NCBI RefSeq assembly: GCF_900110025.1
Contig: NZ_FOCE01000002.1
Span: forward strand, 62,001-126,000
Direction: 5' to 3'
Length of the DNA: 64,000 bases
Source: Gemmobacter aquatilis
Lineage (GTDB): Bacteria > Pseudomonadota > Alphaproteobacteria > Rhodobacterales > Rhodobacteraceae
Part shown: positions 49,174 to 59,409 of the stretch, piece by piece
How positions within the stretch are numbered: position 1 is the stretch's first letter
Layout: every line of letters starts with the position of its first letter
Position numbers and translations under genes: made by a program
Notes under the pieces: model-generated
What the model was told of the DNA's origin: nothing
The model's input: the letters and a program-made list of their open reading frames with translations, nothing else
Databases searched by the model: none

Positions 49174-50100
49174 ATGACCCAGACCATTCTCATCGGTGCG
49201 CCGGTCGATAGCGGCCAGCGCCGCCCCGGTTGCCTCATGGGCCCCGCCGCCTATCGGGTGGCCGGTCTTGCCCGCATGATCGCCGATCTTGGCCATGGCG
49301 TGACCGATTGGGGCGATGTCGCCCCCGTCACCGTGGCCCCGGCCCATTGCCCCAACCCCGCCGTCGATCAACTGCCCGAAACGCTGGGCTGGACCGAGAT
49401 TCTGCGCGAAAAGGTCGAGGACGCCTTGGCGCAGGATGCCATGCCGATCACGCTGGGCGGCGACCATTCGCTGGCGCTGGGCACCGTGGCGGGCGCCGCC
49501 GCCCATGCCCGGCGCATCGGGCGGCCGCTGTTCCTGCTCTGGCTTGATGCGCATAGCGATTTTCACACGCCGCTCACCACCACTTCGGGCAATCTGCACG
49601 GCACCCCCGTGGCCTATATCGCCGGGCGCGAGGGGTTCGAGTCCTTCCCGCCCTTTCCGGCCCCGATCCCGGCGCAGCGCATCTGCCTCTATGGTATCCG
49701 CTCGGTGGACCCGGCCGAACATGCCGCCCTGCTGCGCCATGACATCGCCATCAACGACATGCGCGTGCTGGACGAGCGCGGCATCGTCGCGCCCTTGCGC
49801 GAATTCCTGACCGCCGTGCGCGAGGCGGGCGGGATGCTGCATGTCAGCCTGGATGTCGATTTCCTCGACCCGTCGATCGCGCCGGCCGTCGGCACCACCG
49901 TGCCCGGCGGCACCACCTTCCGCGAGGCGCATCTGGTGATGGAGCTGTTGCACGAATCCGGCCTCGTCACCTCGCTGGATCTGGTGGAACTGAATCCCTT
50001 CCTCGACGACCGTGGCCGCACCGCGAAGCTGATGGTCGATCTCGTCGCCTCGCTGATGGGCAAGAAGGTCTTCGACCGGCCCACCCGCAGTTTTGCTTGA
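49174..50100 (+). CDS. rocF: Arginase
   Basis: A 308-residue manganese ureohydrolase splitting arginine to ornithine and urea. Metal ligands lie in [31 protein letters not shown] (in part) and [21 protein letters not shown] (in part); the paired D-x-D and the H of GGDHS are all present. It starts at ATG 49174 after ACAGGAGACG, an excellent ribosome site. It is followed nine bases later by ornithine cyclodeaminase, forming a pathway from arginine to proline, with the Lrp gene divergent. Confidence 0.94.
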   Translation: MTQTILIGAPVDSGQRRPGCLMGPAAYRVAGLARMIADLGHGVTDWGDVAPVTVAPAHCPNPAVDQLPETLGWTEILREKVEDALAQDAMPITLGGDHSLALGTVAGAAAHARRIGRPLFLLWLDAHSDFHTPLTTTSGNLHGTPVAYIAGREGFESFPPFPAPIPAQRICLYGIRSVDPAEHAALLRHDIAINDMRVLDERGIVAPLREFLTAVREAGGMLHVSLDVDFLDPSIAPAVGTTVPGGTTFREAHLVMELLHESGLVTSLDLVELNPFLDDRGRTAKLMVDLVASLMGKKVFDRPTRSFA

Positions 50101-50109
50101 AAGCTTGCC

Positions 50110-51159
50110 ATGACCCAGCCATCCCGCCAAGCCTTTGTGCCTTTTGTCAGCGTTGACAACATGATGCGCCTTGTTCTTCACATCGGCATCGAACAGATGA
50201 TGGTCGATCTCGCCGCCGAGATCGAAGCCGATTTCCGCCGCTGGCCGCTGTTCGACAAGACCCCGCGCGTCGCCTCGCATTCCGATGTGGGGGTGATCGA
50301 ACTGATGCCCACCTCCGACGGGCAGACCTATGGCTTCAAATATGTGAACGGCCATCCGTCGAACATGAAGAAAGGGCTGCAAACCGTTACCGCCTTTGGG
50401 CTTCTGGCCGATGTGGCCACCGGATATCCGCTGATGCTCAGCGAGATGACGCTGCTGACCGCGCTGCGCACCGCCGCCACCTCGGCGCTGGCCGCCAAAT
50501 GGCTGGCGCCGCAAGGCGCCACCACCATGGCGATGATCGGCAACGGCGCACAGTCCGAATTTCAGGCGCTGGCCTTCAAGGCGATCTGCGGCATTTCAGA
50601 GGTCCGACTATTCGACATTGACCCCGCCGCCACCCGCAAATGCGCCGCCAATCTCGCGGGCCTCGGGTTGCGCGTGGTGCCCTGCGCCACGGCGCAAGAG
50701 GCGATCCTTGGCGCGCAGATCCTGACCACCTGCACCGCCGACAAGCAGAATGCCACGATCCTGACCGACAACATGGTGGGCAGCGGCGTGCACATCAACG
50801 CCGTTGGCGGCGATTGCCCCGGCAAGACAGAGCTGCACCGCGACATCCTGCTGCGCGCTGGCATCTTCGTCGAATACCCGCCGCAAACCCGGATCGAAGG
50901 CGAGATCCAGCAGCTTGCCCCCGACCATCCGGTGACCGAGCTGTGGCAGGTCATCGCCGGTCAGGCCGAGGGGCGCCATGACCCGCGCCAGATCACCCTG
51001 TTCGACAGCGTGGGCTTCGCCATCGAGGATTTCAGCGCCCTGCGCTATGTCCATTCGCGGCTGCGCGGCACCGGATTCTATCAGGATCTCGACATGATCG
51101 CCGACCCGGACGACCCGCGCGACCTGTTCGGGATGCTGCTGCGCGCGCAGGCCGCCTGA
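50110..51159 (+). CDS. ocd: Ornithine cyclodeaminase
   Basis: A 349-residue NAD-dependent enzyme turning ornithine into proline and ammonia. The substrate loop is [21 protein letters not shown], the NAD fold contains [18 protein letters not shown], and the Asp of the catalytic site appears in [15 protein letters not shown]. Length and motif order match bacterial OCD/mu-crystallin proteins. It sits nine bases after the arginase stop. The pathway arginine-ornithine-proline is complete with its neighbour. Confidence 0.92.
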   Translation: MTQPSRQAFVPFVSVDNMMRLVLHIGIEQMMVDLAAEIEADFRRWPLFDKTPRVASHSDVGVIELMPTSDGQTYGFKYVNGHPSNMKKGLQTVTAFGLLADVATGYPLMLSEMTLLTALRTAATSALAAKWLAPQGATTMAMIGNGAQSEFQALAFKAICGISEVRLFDIDPAATRKCAANLAGLGLRVVPCATAQEAILGAQILTTCTADKQNATILTDNMVGSGVHINAVGGDCPGKTELHRDILLRAGIFVEYPPQTRIEGEIQQLAPDHPVTELWQVIAGQAEGRHDPRQITLFDSVGFAIEDFSALRYVHSRLRGTGFYQDLDMIADPDDPRDLFGMLLRAQAA

Positions 51160-51192
51160 GCGTTTTGCGCCGCACTGATGCTGCACCGGGGG

Positions 51193-51223
51193 TGTACAGG
51201 GGGTGCCGCCTTGTCACCCCCCC
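51193..51223. repeat. Short dispersed repeat, second copy
   Basis: TGTACAGGGGGTG, a 6-base spacer and TTGTCACCCCCCC match the element at 8263. A GGGGGTGTACA run immediately precedes it. It lies between the convergent ocd and usg genes. Confidence 0.5.
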
Positions 51224-51493
51224 TCAATGCAGCCGGAATTCCCCCACCACATTGCGCCACTCGCCCGGCCCGATCAGCTTGCGATGGGTGAAGCGGACCG
51301 AGTGCAGCGGCCCCTCGATCTTTTCCTGCCAGAATTCGATGAAGTTGAACAGTTTGGGATAATCTGGTGCAAGATCATACTCTTGCCAGATGAAGCTGTT
51401 CAGCACATTGCGAAAATCCGGCATCCGGTAATACAGCTCGGCCGTGGTCAGCCCATAGCCTTTCAGCATCAGTTCCGTATCGCGGTGCTCCAT
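51224..51493 (-). CDS. usg: Usg family protein
   Basis: An 89-residue protein, MEHRDTELMLKGYGLTTAEL, then YYRMPDFRNVLNSFIWQEYD and DYPKLFNFIEFWQEKIEGPL. This matches the alphaproteobacterial Usg protein, originally named for its location near trp genes. Its function is unknown. It has a good ribosome site (GGAGGTATCTT) before ATG 51493 and its own promoter space toward gyrA. Confidence 0.85.
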   Translation of the reverse strand: MEHRDTELMLKGYGLTTAELYYRMPDFRNVLNSFIWQEYDLAPDYPKLFNFIEFWQEKIEGPLHSVRFTHRKLIGPGEWRNVVGEFRLH

Positions 51494-51612
51494 AAGATAC
51501 CTCCGTGGTTTCTTCTTGTAGAATCAGGATGCCAAAAATCCGTTATTAATCAATGAAAACAGTGTGTTGTCACTCATTCGCCACGGCTGCCAATCGCGCC
51601 CGCGATGCGCGG

Positions 51613-51642
51613 TTGCACCCCATATCCGCGATGGTCTATAGT
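51613..51642 (+). promoter_or_regulatory. Candidate gyrA promoter
   Basis: TTGCAC (51613-51618) and TATAGT (51637-51642) lie 18 bases apart, leaving about 50 bases of leader before the GTG start of gyrA. A good match to a sigma-70 promoter. Confidence 0.55.
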
Positions 51643-51697
51643 GCTGCCAACTACATCTTGGGGCCTCTGACACCCCGCAGAAAAGAAGGCGGCCTCC

Positions 51698-54424
51698 GTG
51701 ACCGACCAGCCGGAAGACACTGAAAACATGGAAGAAAAACCGCGCAGCACCTATACGGGGCCGCAGGTTTCCATCGAGGCCGAGATGAAGACGGCCTATC
51801 TCGATTACGCGATGAGCGTGATCGTCAGCCGTGCGATCCCCGATCTGCGCGACGGGTTAAAACCTGTGCATCGGCGTATTCTTTACGCAATGTCGGAAAC
51901 CGGCAACACCCATGACAAGGCCTATCGCAAGTCTGCCCGTCCGGTGGGCGATGTGATGGGGAAATACCACCCGCATGGCGATAGCGCGATCTACGACGCG
52001 CTGGTCCGCATGGCGCAGCCCTTCAGCATGTCGCTGAAACTCCTTGATGGACAAGGAAATTTCGGCTCCATGGATGGCGATAACGCCGCCGCCATGCGCT
52101 ATACCGAAGTGCGGATGGACAAGCCCGCCGCCTTCCTTCTGGCCGATATCGACAAGGATACCGTCGATTTTCAGGACAATTATGACGGCAAGGACAAGGA
52201 ACCCACCGTCCTTCCGGCGCGATTCCCCAACATGCTGGTGAACGGTGCGGGCGGTATCGCGGTCGGCATGGCGACCAACATTCCGCCGCACAATCTGGGC
52301 GAGGTGATCGACGGCTGTCTGGCGATGATCCAGAACCCCGACATCTCGACCGAGGCGCTGATGGAGATCATTCCGGCGCCCGATTTCCCGACCGGGGGCC
52401 ATATCCTGGGGCGTTCGGGTGCGCGCAAGGCTTATCTAGAGGGGCGTGGTTCGGTCATCATCCGCGCCAAGACCCGCATCGAAGAGATCCGCAAGGATCG
52501 CTGGGCGATCATCCTCGACGAGATTCCCTATCAGGTGAATAAAGCGACGATGATCGAAAAGATCGCCGATCTGGTGCGCGAGAAGAAGATCGAGGGCATC
52601 TCCAACATCGCCGACGAATCCGACCGGATCGGCGTGCGCGTGGTGATCGAGTTGAAGCGCGACGCGACGGCGGATGTGGTGCTGAACCAGTTGTTCCGGT
52701 TCTCGCCGATGCAAACCACCTTCGGCTGCAACATGCTGGCGCTGAACGGCGGTCGCCCAGAACAATTGACGCTGCGCGATTTCCTGAGCCATTTCATTAC
52801 CTTCCGAGAAGAAGTTGTGGCGCGCCGCACCGCGTATGAACTGCGCAAGGCGCGCGAGCGCAGCCATATCCTGTGTGGCCTGGCCGTTGCCGTGTCCAAC
52901 GTGGACGAGATCGTGGCGACCATCCGCTCCTCCGCCGATCCGGCCGAAGCGCGCGAACGGCTGATGACCCGGCGCTGGCCTGCCCATGACATCGTGGCCT
53001 ATATCCGGCTGATCGACGACCCGACCCACAAGGTCAATGACGACGGCACCTATAACCTGTCGGAAACCCAGGCCCGCGCCATCCTGGAACTGCGCCTGCA
53101 GCGCCTGACCGCGATGGGTGTCAAAGAGATCACCGACGAACTTGAAGAACTGGCTGCAAAGATCAAGGATTACTTGGAAATTCTTGGGTCTCGTGACCGG
53201 ATCATGGCGATCATCTCGGACGAGCTGACCGAGGTGAAGACCCAGTTTGCCATTCCGCGCCGGACGGAAATCGTCGATTGGGCCGGCGATATGGAAGACG
53301 AGGATCTGATCGAGCGCGAGGATATGGTCGTCACCATCACCTCCGGCGGTTATATCAAGCGCACCCCGCTGGCCGAATTCCGTGCGCAGAACCGGGGCGG
53401 CAAGGGCCTTTCGTCGATGGCGACGAAAGAGGATGATGTGGTGACCACGCTTTTCGTGGCCAACACCCACACCCATCTGCTGTTTTTCACAACAGATGGA
53501 ATGGTTTACAAGCTGAAATGCTGGCGGCTGCCTTTGGCCGGTCGCACGGCCAAGGGCAAGGCGATCGTCAATATCCTGCCGATCGAGCAAGGCGTTTCCA
53601 TCGCCGCGCTGATGCCGGTGGACGTGCCGGAAGCGGAATGGGACGATCTGCAGATCGTCTTTGCCACCTCGGACGGCGATGTGCGGCAGAACGATCTGTC
53701 GGATTTCACCAATGTGAAGCGCAACGGCAAGATCGCCATGAACCTGCCCGAGGGCGTTTCGCTGGTGAATGCGGCCATTGCGGACGAGAATGACGACGTG
53801 ATGCTGGTCACGGCGGGCGGGCGGGCGATCCGCTTTTCTACCACCGAGATTCGCGTGTTCAAGAGCCGCGGTTCGACCGGCGTGCGCGGCATCCGGCTTG
53901 CCGAGGGTGACAAAGTGGTCTCCATGGCGATCATCCGCCATTTCGAGGCCAATCCCGAAGAGCGGGAGGCCTATCTGAAACAGCGCCGCCTGATGGCCGG
54001 GGCGCCGGATGAAGAGGTTGAAGCCGACGATGAGGAAGAGGCGGTCGCCATCGGCCAACTCTCGCCCGAGCGCTATGCCGCGATGTCGGCGGCCGAGGAT
54101 CTGATCCTGACAATTACATCAGGAGGGTCTGGTAAGCTCAGCTCCAGCCATGATTATCCGGTGCGGGGCCGTGGCGGCATGGGCGTGAAGGCGATGGATG
54201 GGGCGATGCGCGGCGGCAAGCTGGTGGCCTCGTTCCCGGTCGATCTGTCGGATCAGATCATGCTGGCTACCTCCACCGGCCAGTCGATCCGCGTGCCGGT
54301 GGATCAGATCAGCTTCCGTTCGCGCGGGGCGGGCGGCGTGCGGGTGTTCAATGTCGGCGCCGATGAAGAGGTCGTCTCGGTTGCGCGCGTGGCTGAACAG
54401 GGGCCCGATCAGGCAGATGAGTGA
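51698..54424 (+). CDS. gyrA: DNA gyrase subunit A
   Basis: A 908-residue type II topoisomerase subunit. The catalytic tyrosine is Tyr135 in [11 protein letters not shown]. The quinolone region reads [16 protein letters not shown], with Ser96 and Asp100 as the wild-type residues at the two resistance sites. The C-terminal beta-pinwheel contains the GyrA box ([14 protein letters not shown], in part of the Q(R/K)RGG(K/R)G type). The gene starts with GTG at 51698. It overlaps the next gene by eight bases. The GyrA tail carries an acidic insertion ([15 protein letters not shown]). Confidence 0.95.
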   Translation: MTDQPEDTENMEEKPRSTYTGPQVSIEAEMKTAYLDYAMSVIVSRAIPDLRDGLKPVHRRILYAMSETGNTHDKAYRKSARPVGDVMGKYHPHGDSAIYDALVRMAQPFSMSLKLLDGQGNFGSMDGDNAAAMRYTEVRMDKPAAFLLADIDKDTVDFQDNYDGKDKEPTVLPARFPNMLVNGAGGIAVGMATNIPPHNLGEVIDGCLAMIQNPDISTEALMEIIPAPDFPTGGHILGRSGARKAYLEGRGSVIIRAKTRIEEIRKDRWAIILDEIPYQVNKATMIEKIADLVREKKIEGISNIADESDRIGVRVVIELKRDATADVVLNQLFRFSPMQTTFGCNMLALNGGRPEQLTLRDFLSHFITFREEVVARRTAYELRKARERSHILCGLAVAVSNVDEIVATIRSSADPAEARERLMTRRWPAHDIVAYIRLIDDPTHKVNDDGTYNLSETQARAILELRLQRLTAMGVKEITDELEELAAKIKDYLEILGSRDRIMAIISDELTEVKTQFAIPRRTEIVDWAGDMEDEDLIEREDMVVTITSGGYIKRTPLAEFRAQNRGGKGLSSMATKEDDVVTTLFVANTHTHLLFFTTDGMVYKLKCWRLPLAGRTAKGKAIVNILPIEQGVSIAALMPVDVPEAEWDDLQIVFATSDGDVRQNDLSDFTNVKRNGKIAMNLPEGVSLVNAAIADENDDVMLVTAGGRAIRFSTTEIRVFKSRGSTGVRGIRLAEGDKVVSMAIIRHFEANPEEREAYLKQRRLMAGAPDEEVEADDEEEAVAIGQLSPERYAAMSAAEDLILTITSGGSGKLSSSHDYPVRGRGGMGVKAMDGAMRGGKLVASFPVDLSDQIMLATSTGQSIRVPVDQISFRSRGAGGVRVFNVGADEEVVSVARVAEQGPDQADE

Positions 54425-54710
54425 TCTTGAGGCGCGGCTGGCCCTGCTGGCCGCGCAAGGCCAGACCATCGCCTATGGCGCGCTGGCCCGCGAATTGGGC
54501 TGGCGCGTCGCCGATCTGACGGCCGCGCTGGAACGGCTGATGGAACAGGACGCGGCGGCCGGAAAACCCCTGCGCGCCGCCCTATGCGAGGCACGCCTGA
54601 CGCCCGGCCTGCCGGCACGCGGTTTTTTCGACAAGGCCGCGGCGCTGGGGTTCAGGTTCGGTGATCCGGTGGAATTCGTGGCCGCACAACGGCTTTTGCT
54701 GCGCAGTTAA
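54417..54710 (+). CDS. Small protein overlapping gyrA, unknown function
   Basis: A 97-residue protein, [20 protein letters not shown] onward. It has a helix-turn-helix-like N-terminal part ([20 protein letters not shown]) and then [20 protein letters not shown]. It overlaps the gyrA stop by eight bases, so it is translationally coupled. The text resembles DNA-binding winged-helix or alkyltransferase-like modules only loosely, and I do not assign a function. The good helix spacing and the [13 protein letters not shown] wording suggest a real, conserved gene. Confidence 0.65.
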   Translation: MSDLEARLALLAAQGQTIAYGALARELGWRVADLTAALERLMEQDAAAGKPLRAALCEARLTPGLPARGFFDKAAALGFRFGDPVEFVAAQRLLLRS

Positions 54711-54758
54711 CCTTCGCGCAACGGATCTGTGGTTCAACAGGGGCAGGAGGAGCCGCTG

Positions 54759-55109
54759 ATGAACCTTTATCACTGTCTGATCGAGTTGAAGCAGGAAAGC
54801 CGGGCGCTGGCCTTTGCCGGGGCTGTCGAAGCGTGGATGGCCTATCTGAAATCGGCCGGTTTGGTGCAGGGCTGGCGGCTGATGCGGCGCAAGTTCGGGC
54901 TGGCCTCAGGCACGCATACCGATTTCCTGCTGGAGATCGAGGTTGCAGGCCTCGCCGCGCTGGAAAACGCCTTCACCGCCCTTGCCACCGCAGATGATGC
55001 GGCAAGCCGCTGCTATGACCAGATGCACCAGATGATCGCCTCGGTGGAGGTGGGGCTGTACCGGCCTTACCCGGATCCGGCGCAGCGGGAGCGGATCGCC
55101 TTGATCTGA
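54759..55109 (+). CDS. Small conserved protein upstream of trmFO (DUF6614-like)
   Basis: A 116-residue protein, [21 protein letters not shown] then [20 protein letters not shown] and [20 protein letters not shown] (shown in parts). An AGGAGGAG ribosome site lies seven bases before ATG 54759. The fold looks like an alpha/beta ferredoxin-like dimer (beta strand, helix, strand, helix). I recall similar proteins annotated as DUF6614 in Rhodobacteraceae; the name is uncertain and the function unknown. Confidence 0.6.
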   Translation: MNLYHCLIELKQESRALAFAGAVEAWMAYLKSAGLVQGWRLMRRKFGLASGTHTDFLLEIEVAGLAALENAFTALATADDAASRCYDQMHQMIASVEVGLYRPYPDPAQRERIALI

Positions 55110-55135
55110 ACGCCCCGCAGGGCTATGTGCGGCCT

Positions 55136-56467
55136 ATGCATAAGACACTCCATATCATTGGCGGCGGAATGGCCGGATCGGAAGCAGCATGGCAGGCAGC
55201 CCAGATGGGTGTGCCGGTGGTGCTGCATGAAATGCGACCCCAGGTGGGCACCTTCGCCCATCGCACCGGCAATCTTGCCGAGATGGTCTGCTCCAACTCC
55301 TTCCGTTCGGATGATGACGAACGCAATGCGGTGGGTCTGCTGCATTGGGAAATGAGCGCGGCCAATGGCTTGATCATGGAAATGGCGCGTCGGCATCGCT
55401 TGCCTGCAGGTGGCGCGCTTGCCGTGGACCGCGATCTGTTTGCCGCAGCCGTGACGGCGCAACTGCTGAGCCACCCGCTGATTTCGGTCGAATATGGCGA
55501 AATCACCGATCTGCCGCAGGATGGGCACTGGATCATCGCCACCGGCCCGCTGACCTCGGGCGCGCTGGCCGAAAGTATCCGCGCGGAAACCGGAGCTGAC
55601 AGCCTCGCCTTCTTCGATGCGATCGCGCCGATCGTCTATGCGGAATCGGTTGATATGTCGGTCGCCTGGATGCAATCGCGCTATGACAAGGGCGAGACGC
55701 TGGAAGAACAGACCGCCTACATGAACTGCCCGATGACCCGCGACCAATACGAGGCGTTCATCGACGCGCTGCTCGCCGCCGAAAAGACCGAGTTCCACGA
55801 GGGTGAGACGGCGGGCTATTTCGACGGTTGCCTGCCGATCGAGGTGATGGCCGAACGCGGGCGCGAAACCCTGCGCTTCGGCCCGATGAAGCCGGTGGGG
55901 CTGACCAATGCCCATAAGCCTGACGAGAAAGCCTATGCCGTGGTGCAACTGCGCCGCGACAACAAACTGGGCACGCTCTACAATATGGTGGGCTTCCAGA
56001 CTAAGATGAAATACGGCGCGCAAACCGCTGTTTTTAAGATGATTCCGGGGCTGAAGAATGCCAGTTTCGCCCGGCTGGGCGGCATCCATCGCAACACGTT
56101 CCTGAATTCTCCGACGCTGCTGGACGATCAGATGCGCCTGAAATCGCGCCCGAACATTCGCTTCGCCGGCCAGGTGACCGGAGTCGAGGGTTATGTGGAA
56201 AGCGCCGCGATGGGCCTGCTGGCCGGGCGCATGGCAGCAGCGGAGCTTCTGGGCCAGACCCTGCCGCCGCCGCCGCCCGAAACCGCGATGGGTGCGCTGA
56301 TCACCCATATCACCGGCGGGGCCGAAGCGAAGACCTTTCAGCCGATGAATGTCAATTTCGGGCTGTTCCCGCCGATTGACGCGAAAGGCGGGCGCCGGGG
56401 TCGGAAGGATCGCTACAAGGCCTATACCGACCGCGCAAAGGCCGCGTTCACGGCATGGCTTTCGTAA
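55136..56467 (+). CDS. trmFO: Methylenetetrahydrofolate-tRNA-(uracil-54-C5)-methyltransferase
   Basis: A 443-residue flavoenzyme making ribothymidine at tRNA position 54. [21 protein letters not shown] is the FAD fold, and the catalytic cysteines are Cys52 in [15 protein letters not shown] and Cys198 in [16 protein letters not shown] used ATG 55136 ([11 protein letters not shown]) rather than a GTG nine bases upstream. The 3' end overlaps gluQRS by 13 bases, so the two tRNA-modifying enzymes are translated together. Confidence 0.94.
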   Translation: MHKTLHIIGGGMAGSEAAWQAAQMGVPVVLHEMRPQVGTFAHRTGNLAEMVCSNSFRSDDDERNAVGLLHWEMSAANGLIMEMARRHRLPAGGALAVDRDLFAAAVTAQLLSHPLISVEYGEITDLPQDGHWIIATGPLTSGALAESIRAETGADSLAFFDAIAPIVYAESVDMSVAWMQSRYDKGETLEEQTAYMNCPMTRDQYEAFIDALLAAEKTEFHEGETAGYFDGCLPIEVMAERGRETLRFGPMKPVGLTNAHKPDEKAYAVVQLRRDNKLGTLYNMVGFQTKMKYGAQTAVFKMIPGLKNASFARLGGIHRNTFLNSPTLLDDQMRLKSRPNIRFAGQVTGVEGYVESAAMGLLAGRMAAAELLGQTLPPPPPETAMGALITHITGGAEAKTFQPMNVNFGLFPPIDAKGGRRGRKDRYKAYTDRAKAAFTAWLS

Positions 56468-57321
56468 CCCGCTTCGCCCCGTCACCCACCGGCCCGCTGC
56501 ATCTGGGCCATGCCTATTCGGCCCTTCTGGCCCATGACATGGCGCGCGCCGCAGGCGGGCGTTTCCTGCTGCGAATCGAGGATATTGACCGCAGCCGCGC
56601 CCGGCCGGACTGGGAAGCGCAGATTTATGACGATCTGCGCTGGCTCGGCATCCACTGGGAAGAGCCTGTGCTGCGCCAGTCGGAGCAACTGCCGCGTTAT
56701 GGGGCCGCGCTGGACCAGCTTTGGGCGCACGGCATGCTGTTTGCCTGCACCTGCAGCCGCCGCGACATCGAACAGGCGCTGAGTGCGCCACAAGAGGGTG
56801 TGACCCCGGTCTTTGGCCCGGATGGCATGGTCTATCCCGGCACATGCCGCAGCAAACCGCGCCCCGCATCGCGCCCGCGCGATGCCGTGCTGCGGCTGGA
56901 CCTGCAGGCCGCGCTGAGCTGCACCCCGATGCCTCTGACCTTTAGGGAAACCGGCGAAGGCCCCCCCCGCAATGTTGTGACCAACGCGGCCACCTATCGC
57001 CACGAGATCGGCGACGCCGTGCTGGCACGCACCGAGATGGGCACCTCTTACCACCTGTCGGTCGTGCTGGACGATGCGGTACAGGGCGTGACCCATGTAC
57101 TGCGTGGCGCCGACCTGTTCGAGGCGACCCGGTTGCACCGCCTGCTGCAAGCCCTTCTGGACCTGCCGACACCGGTCTATCACCATCACAGGCTGATCCG
57201 CGACGCCAATGGCAAACGCCTCGCCAAACGCGACGACGCCCGCGCCATCACGAAATACCGCGCCGAGGGCGCGACAGTGCAGGACATTAGGGAGATCACC
57301 GGTTTGGCGCCAGCGGCCTGA
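56455..57321 (+). CDS. gluQ: Glutamyl-Q tRNA(Asp) synthetase
   Basis: A 288-residue truncated glutamyl-tRNA synthetase that charges queuosine of tRNA-Asp. The HIGH motif is HLGHA (residues 16-20), the zinc site includes [14 protein letters not shown] and [10 protein letters not shown], and the KMSKS-like motif is KRLAKRDDA. The anticodon-binding domain is absent, as expected for GluQRS. It overlaps trmFO by 13 bases. Two tRNA genes follow it on the opposite strand. Confidence 0.93.
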   Translation: MAFVTRFAPSPTGPLHLGHAYSALLAHDMARAAGGRFLLRIEDIDRSRARPDWEAQIYDDLRWLGIHWEEPVLRQSEQLPRYGAALDQLWAHGMLFACTCSRRDIEQALSAPQEGVTPVFGPDGMVYPGTCRSKPRPASRPRDAVLRLDLQAALSCTPMPLTFRETGEGPPRNVVTNAATYRHEIGDAVLARTEMGTSYHLSVVLDDAVQGVTHVLRGADLFEATRLHRLLQALLDLPTPVYHHHRLIRDANGKRLAKRDDARAITKYRAEGATVQDIREITGLAPAA

Positions 57322-57356
57322 TGCAGCTTCGAAGCGGCCAAGTACTTGAAAGAACT

Positions 57357-57430
57357 TGGAGGCGGGTACCGGAATCGAACCGGTCTTCACGGATTTGCAA
57401 TCCGCTGCGTAACCTCTCCGCCAACCCGCC
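57357..57430 (-). tRNA. tRNA-Cys (GCA)
   Basis: On the minus strand the acceptor GGCGGGT pairs with ACCCGCC, with discriminator T and encoded CCA. The anticodon loop is TTGCAAA within GCGGA/TCCGT, giving GCA. The T-arm contains GACCGGTTCGATTCCGGT. It is 74 bases with CCA. Confidence 0.95.
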
Positions 57431-57562
57431 GTCGTCCGTGAGGTGTGTCCAATTAACCCGAGTCTGCCCCCTGTGCAAGGCCTGCTGACGAGAAAACTGG
57501 GCGCTTGATCGGTAAAGCGAAGCAGTGCTGCCAGCCGTTCTACATGTTCAGATTGGGGGATA

Positions 57563-57639
57563 TGGTGCACCCAGCACGATTCGAACGTGCGACCTTTGCC
57601 TTCGGAGGGCAACGCTCTATCCAGCTGAGCTATGGGTGC
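57563..57639 (-). tRNA. tRNA-Arg (CCG)
   Basis: On the minus strand the acceptor GCACCCA pairs with TGGGTGC, then A and an encoded CCA. The anticodon stem TTGCC/GGCAA encloses CTCCGAA, giving anticodon CCG. The D-arm is TAGCTCAGCTGGATAGAGC and the T-arm GCACGTTCGAATCGTGC. Confidence 0.94.
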
Positions 57640-57685
57640 GTGCGGCCTGAATAAACGAAGCCGCGCGGGGCTGCAACCGGAAACG

Positions 57686-58906
57686 TCAGGCAAAAAGGTC
57701 GTGGCAGAGTTCCAGCGCCTCGACCAGTTTGTCCACCTCGGCTTCGGTGTTGTACATGGCGAAAGAGGCGCGGCAGGTGGCGCTGACCCCCATATGTGCC
57801 ATCAGCGGCATGGCGCAATGCGTGCCGGCGCGCACCGCGACGCCCTTCTTGTCCAGCACGGTCGAGATGTCATGCGCATGGGCCGGGCCTTGCAGCGTGA
57901 ACGAGAAGATCGCTCCCTTCCCTGCTGAATTTCCCTGCACGTTCAGCCAGTTCAGCCCCGCCAGACGGTTGCGGGCGTAATCACGCAGCTTGCGCTCATG
58001 CGCGGCGACATCGGCCATGCCCAGCGACATCAGATAGTCCAGCGCCACGCCCATGCCGATCTGCTGCACGATACCGGGGGTGCCTGCCTCGAACTTCATC
58101 GGCGGGTCGGCATAGGTCACGGCATCGCGGGTGACCTCGCGGATCATGTCGCCTCCGCCAAGGAAGGGGCGCATCTCGTCCATCCTCTCGCGCCGGATGA
58201 AGATCGCACCGGACCCACTTGGCCCGTAAAGCTTATGCCCGGTGATGGCGTAAAAGTCGCAGCCCATCGCCTGCACATCCACCGGCATATGCACCGCCCC
58301 TTGCGAGCCATCCACCAGCACCGGCACGCCCTTTTCGCGGGCGGCATGGCAGATTGTGGCCACATCGACCACAGTGCCCAGCACATTCGACATCTGCGTG
58401 ATGGCCACCAGTTTGGTGCGCGGGCCGATGGCGTCGATCACGGCCTGCGGGTCCAGATCGCCATTCGCGTCACAATCCACCCATTTCAGCACCACGCCCT
58501 GCCGTTCGCGCAGGAAATGCCAGGGCACGATATTGGCGTGATGCTCCATGACCGACAGCACGATCTCGTCGCCGGGCTGCAGGCGCGGGGCGGCCCAGGC
58601 GTAAGAGACCAGATTGATCCCTTCGGTGGTGCCAGAGGTGAAAACGATTTCCTCTTCCGAACGGGCGTTCAGGAATCGGGCAACGATGCCGCGCACCGCC
58701 TCGTATTTCTCGGTGGCGAGGTTCGACAGATAGTGCAGGCCCCGGTGAACATTGGCATATTCCATCGAATAGGCCTGCGTCACCGCATCAATCACGCATT
58801 GCGGCTTTTGTGCGGAGGCGCCGTTATCCAGATAGACCAGCGGCTTGCCGTTCACCTCGCGCGAAAGGATCGGGAAATCGGCGCGGACTTTTGCGACATC
58901 GAACAT
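57686..58906 (-). CDS. sufS: SUF-system cysteine desulfurase
   Basis: A 406-residue PLP enzyme that mobilises sulfur from cysteine for Fe-S assembly. FPILSREVNGKPLVYLDNGAS is the N-terminal SufS motif, FYAITGHKLYGPSGSGAI contains the PLP Lys, and VRAGTHCAMPLM carries the catalytic Cys364 on a short loop typical of group II (SufS/CsdA) enzymes. Start ATG 58906 abuts the YIP1 gene stop (TGATG). It is the last gene of a suf operon; SufE is not present in the window. Confidence 0.93.
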   Translation of the reverse strand: MFDVAKVRADFPILSREVNGKPLVYLDNGASAQKPQCVIDAVTQAYSMEYANVHRGLHYLSNLATEKYEAVRGIVARFLNARSEEEIVFTSGTTEGINLVSYAWAAPRLQPGDEIVLSVMEHHANIVPWHFLRERQGVVLKWVDCDANGDLDPQAVIDAIGPRTKLVAITQMSNVLGTVVDVATICHAAREKGVPVLVDGSQGAVHMPVDVQAMGCDFYAITGHKLYGPSGSGAIFIRRERMDEMRPFLGGGDMIREVTRDAVTYADPPMKFEAGTPGIVQQIGMGVALDYLMSLGMADVAAHERKLRDYARNRLAGLNWLNVQGNSAGKGAIFSFTLQGPAHAHDISTVLDKKGVAVRAGTHCAMPLMAHMGVSATCRASFAMYNTEAEVDKLVEALELCHDLFA

Positions 58907-59400
58907 CACGACAGCTCCTGTAGCGGGCGCGCCACTTCCCGAAGGGCGACGCACCACTGGAAAAGGAAAGCGGCAAAGGTCAGCGCGCCGATACCGGCAA
59001 GCTGCGGGCCCGGCCCGATCATCCCGGCGACCATCCCCGACAGCAAAACCATCGGGCTGGCCGCGACCAAGGCCCAGAACAGCGCCAGACGCGCACCATA
59101 ACCCGTGCCCTGCCCGCCCAAAGCCCGCATCGCAAGGTGGCTGAGCGCCGCCAGAGCGTACAGGGCCGGGATGGTGGCCAGCAGGCCCAGCCCCCGCGCC
59201 AGAAGTTGCGCCGAAACCGGGATCGTCGCATCCAGCGCCGTCACGCGGGCCGCGCTGGGGATCTGCGCCACGAAGGCCAGGATCAGGAACGCCACCAGCA
59301 GGCTGAAGGCAAAAGGCTCCGACTGGCCGCGCCGCAGATGGCTGCGGATGACAGAGCGCGGGTGCCGCCAGCTTTGAACGATATCGGTCGTGACGGCCAT
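58906..59400 (-). CDS. YIP1-family-like membrane protein in the suf operon
   Basis: A 164-residue membrane protein with four or five hydrophobic segments (FSLLVAFLILAFVAQI, LLARGLGLLATIPALYALAA, LALFWALVAASPMVLLSGMV, IGALTFAAFLFQWCVALREV). It starts with MAVTTDIVQSWRHPRSVIRS and has the R-x-P and GLxxR-type wording of YIP1-domain proteins. No role in Fe-S assembly is established; Rhodobacteraceae suf operons often include it. Its stop overlaps the sufS start. Confidence 0.75.
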   Translation of the reverse strand: MAVTTDIVQSWRHPRSVIRSHLRRGQSEPFAFSLLVAFLILAFVAQIPSAARVTALDATIPVSAQLLARGLGLLATIPALYALAALSHLAMRALGGQGTGYGARLALFWALVAASPMVLLSGMVAGMIGPGPQLAGIGALTFAAFLFQWCVALREVARPLQELS

Positions 59401-59409
59401 GCCCTGCCC

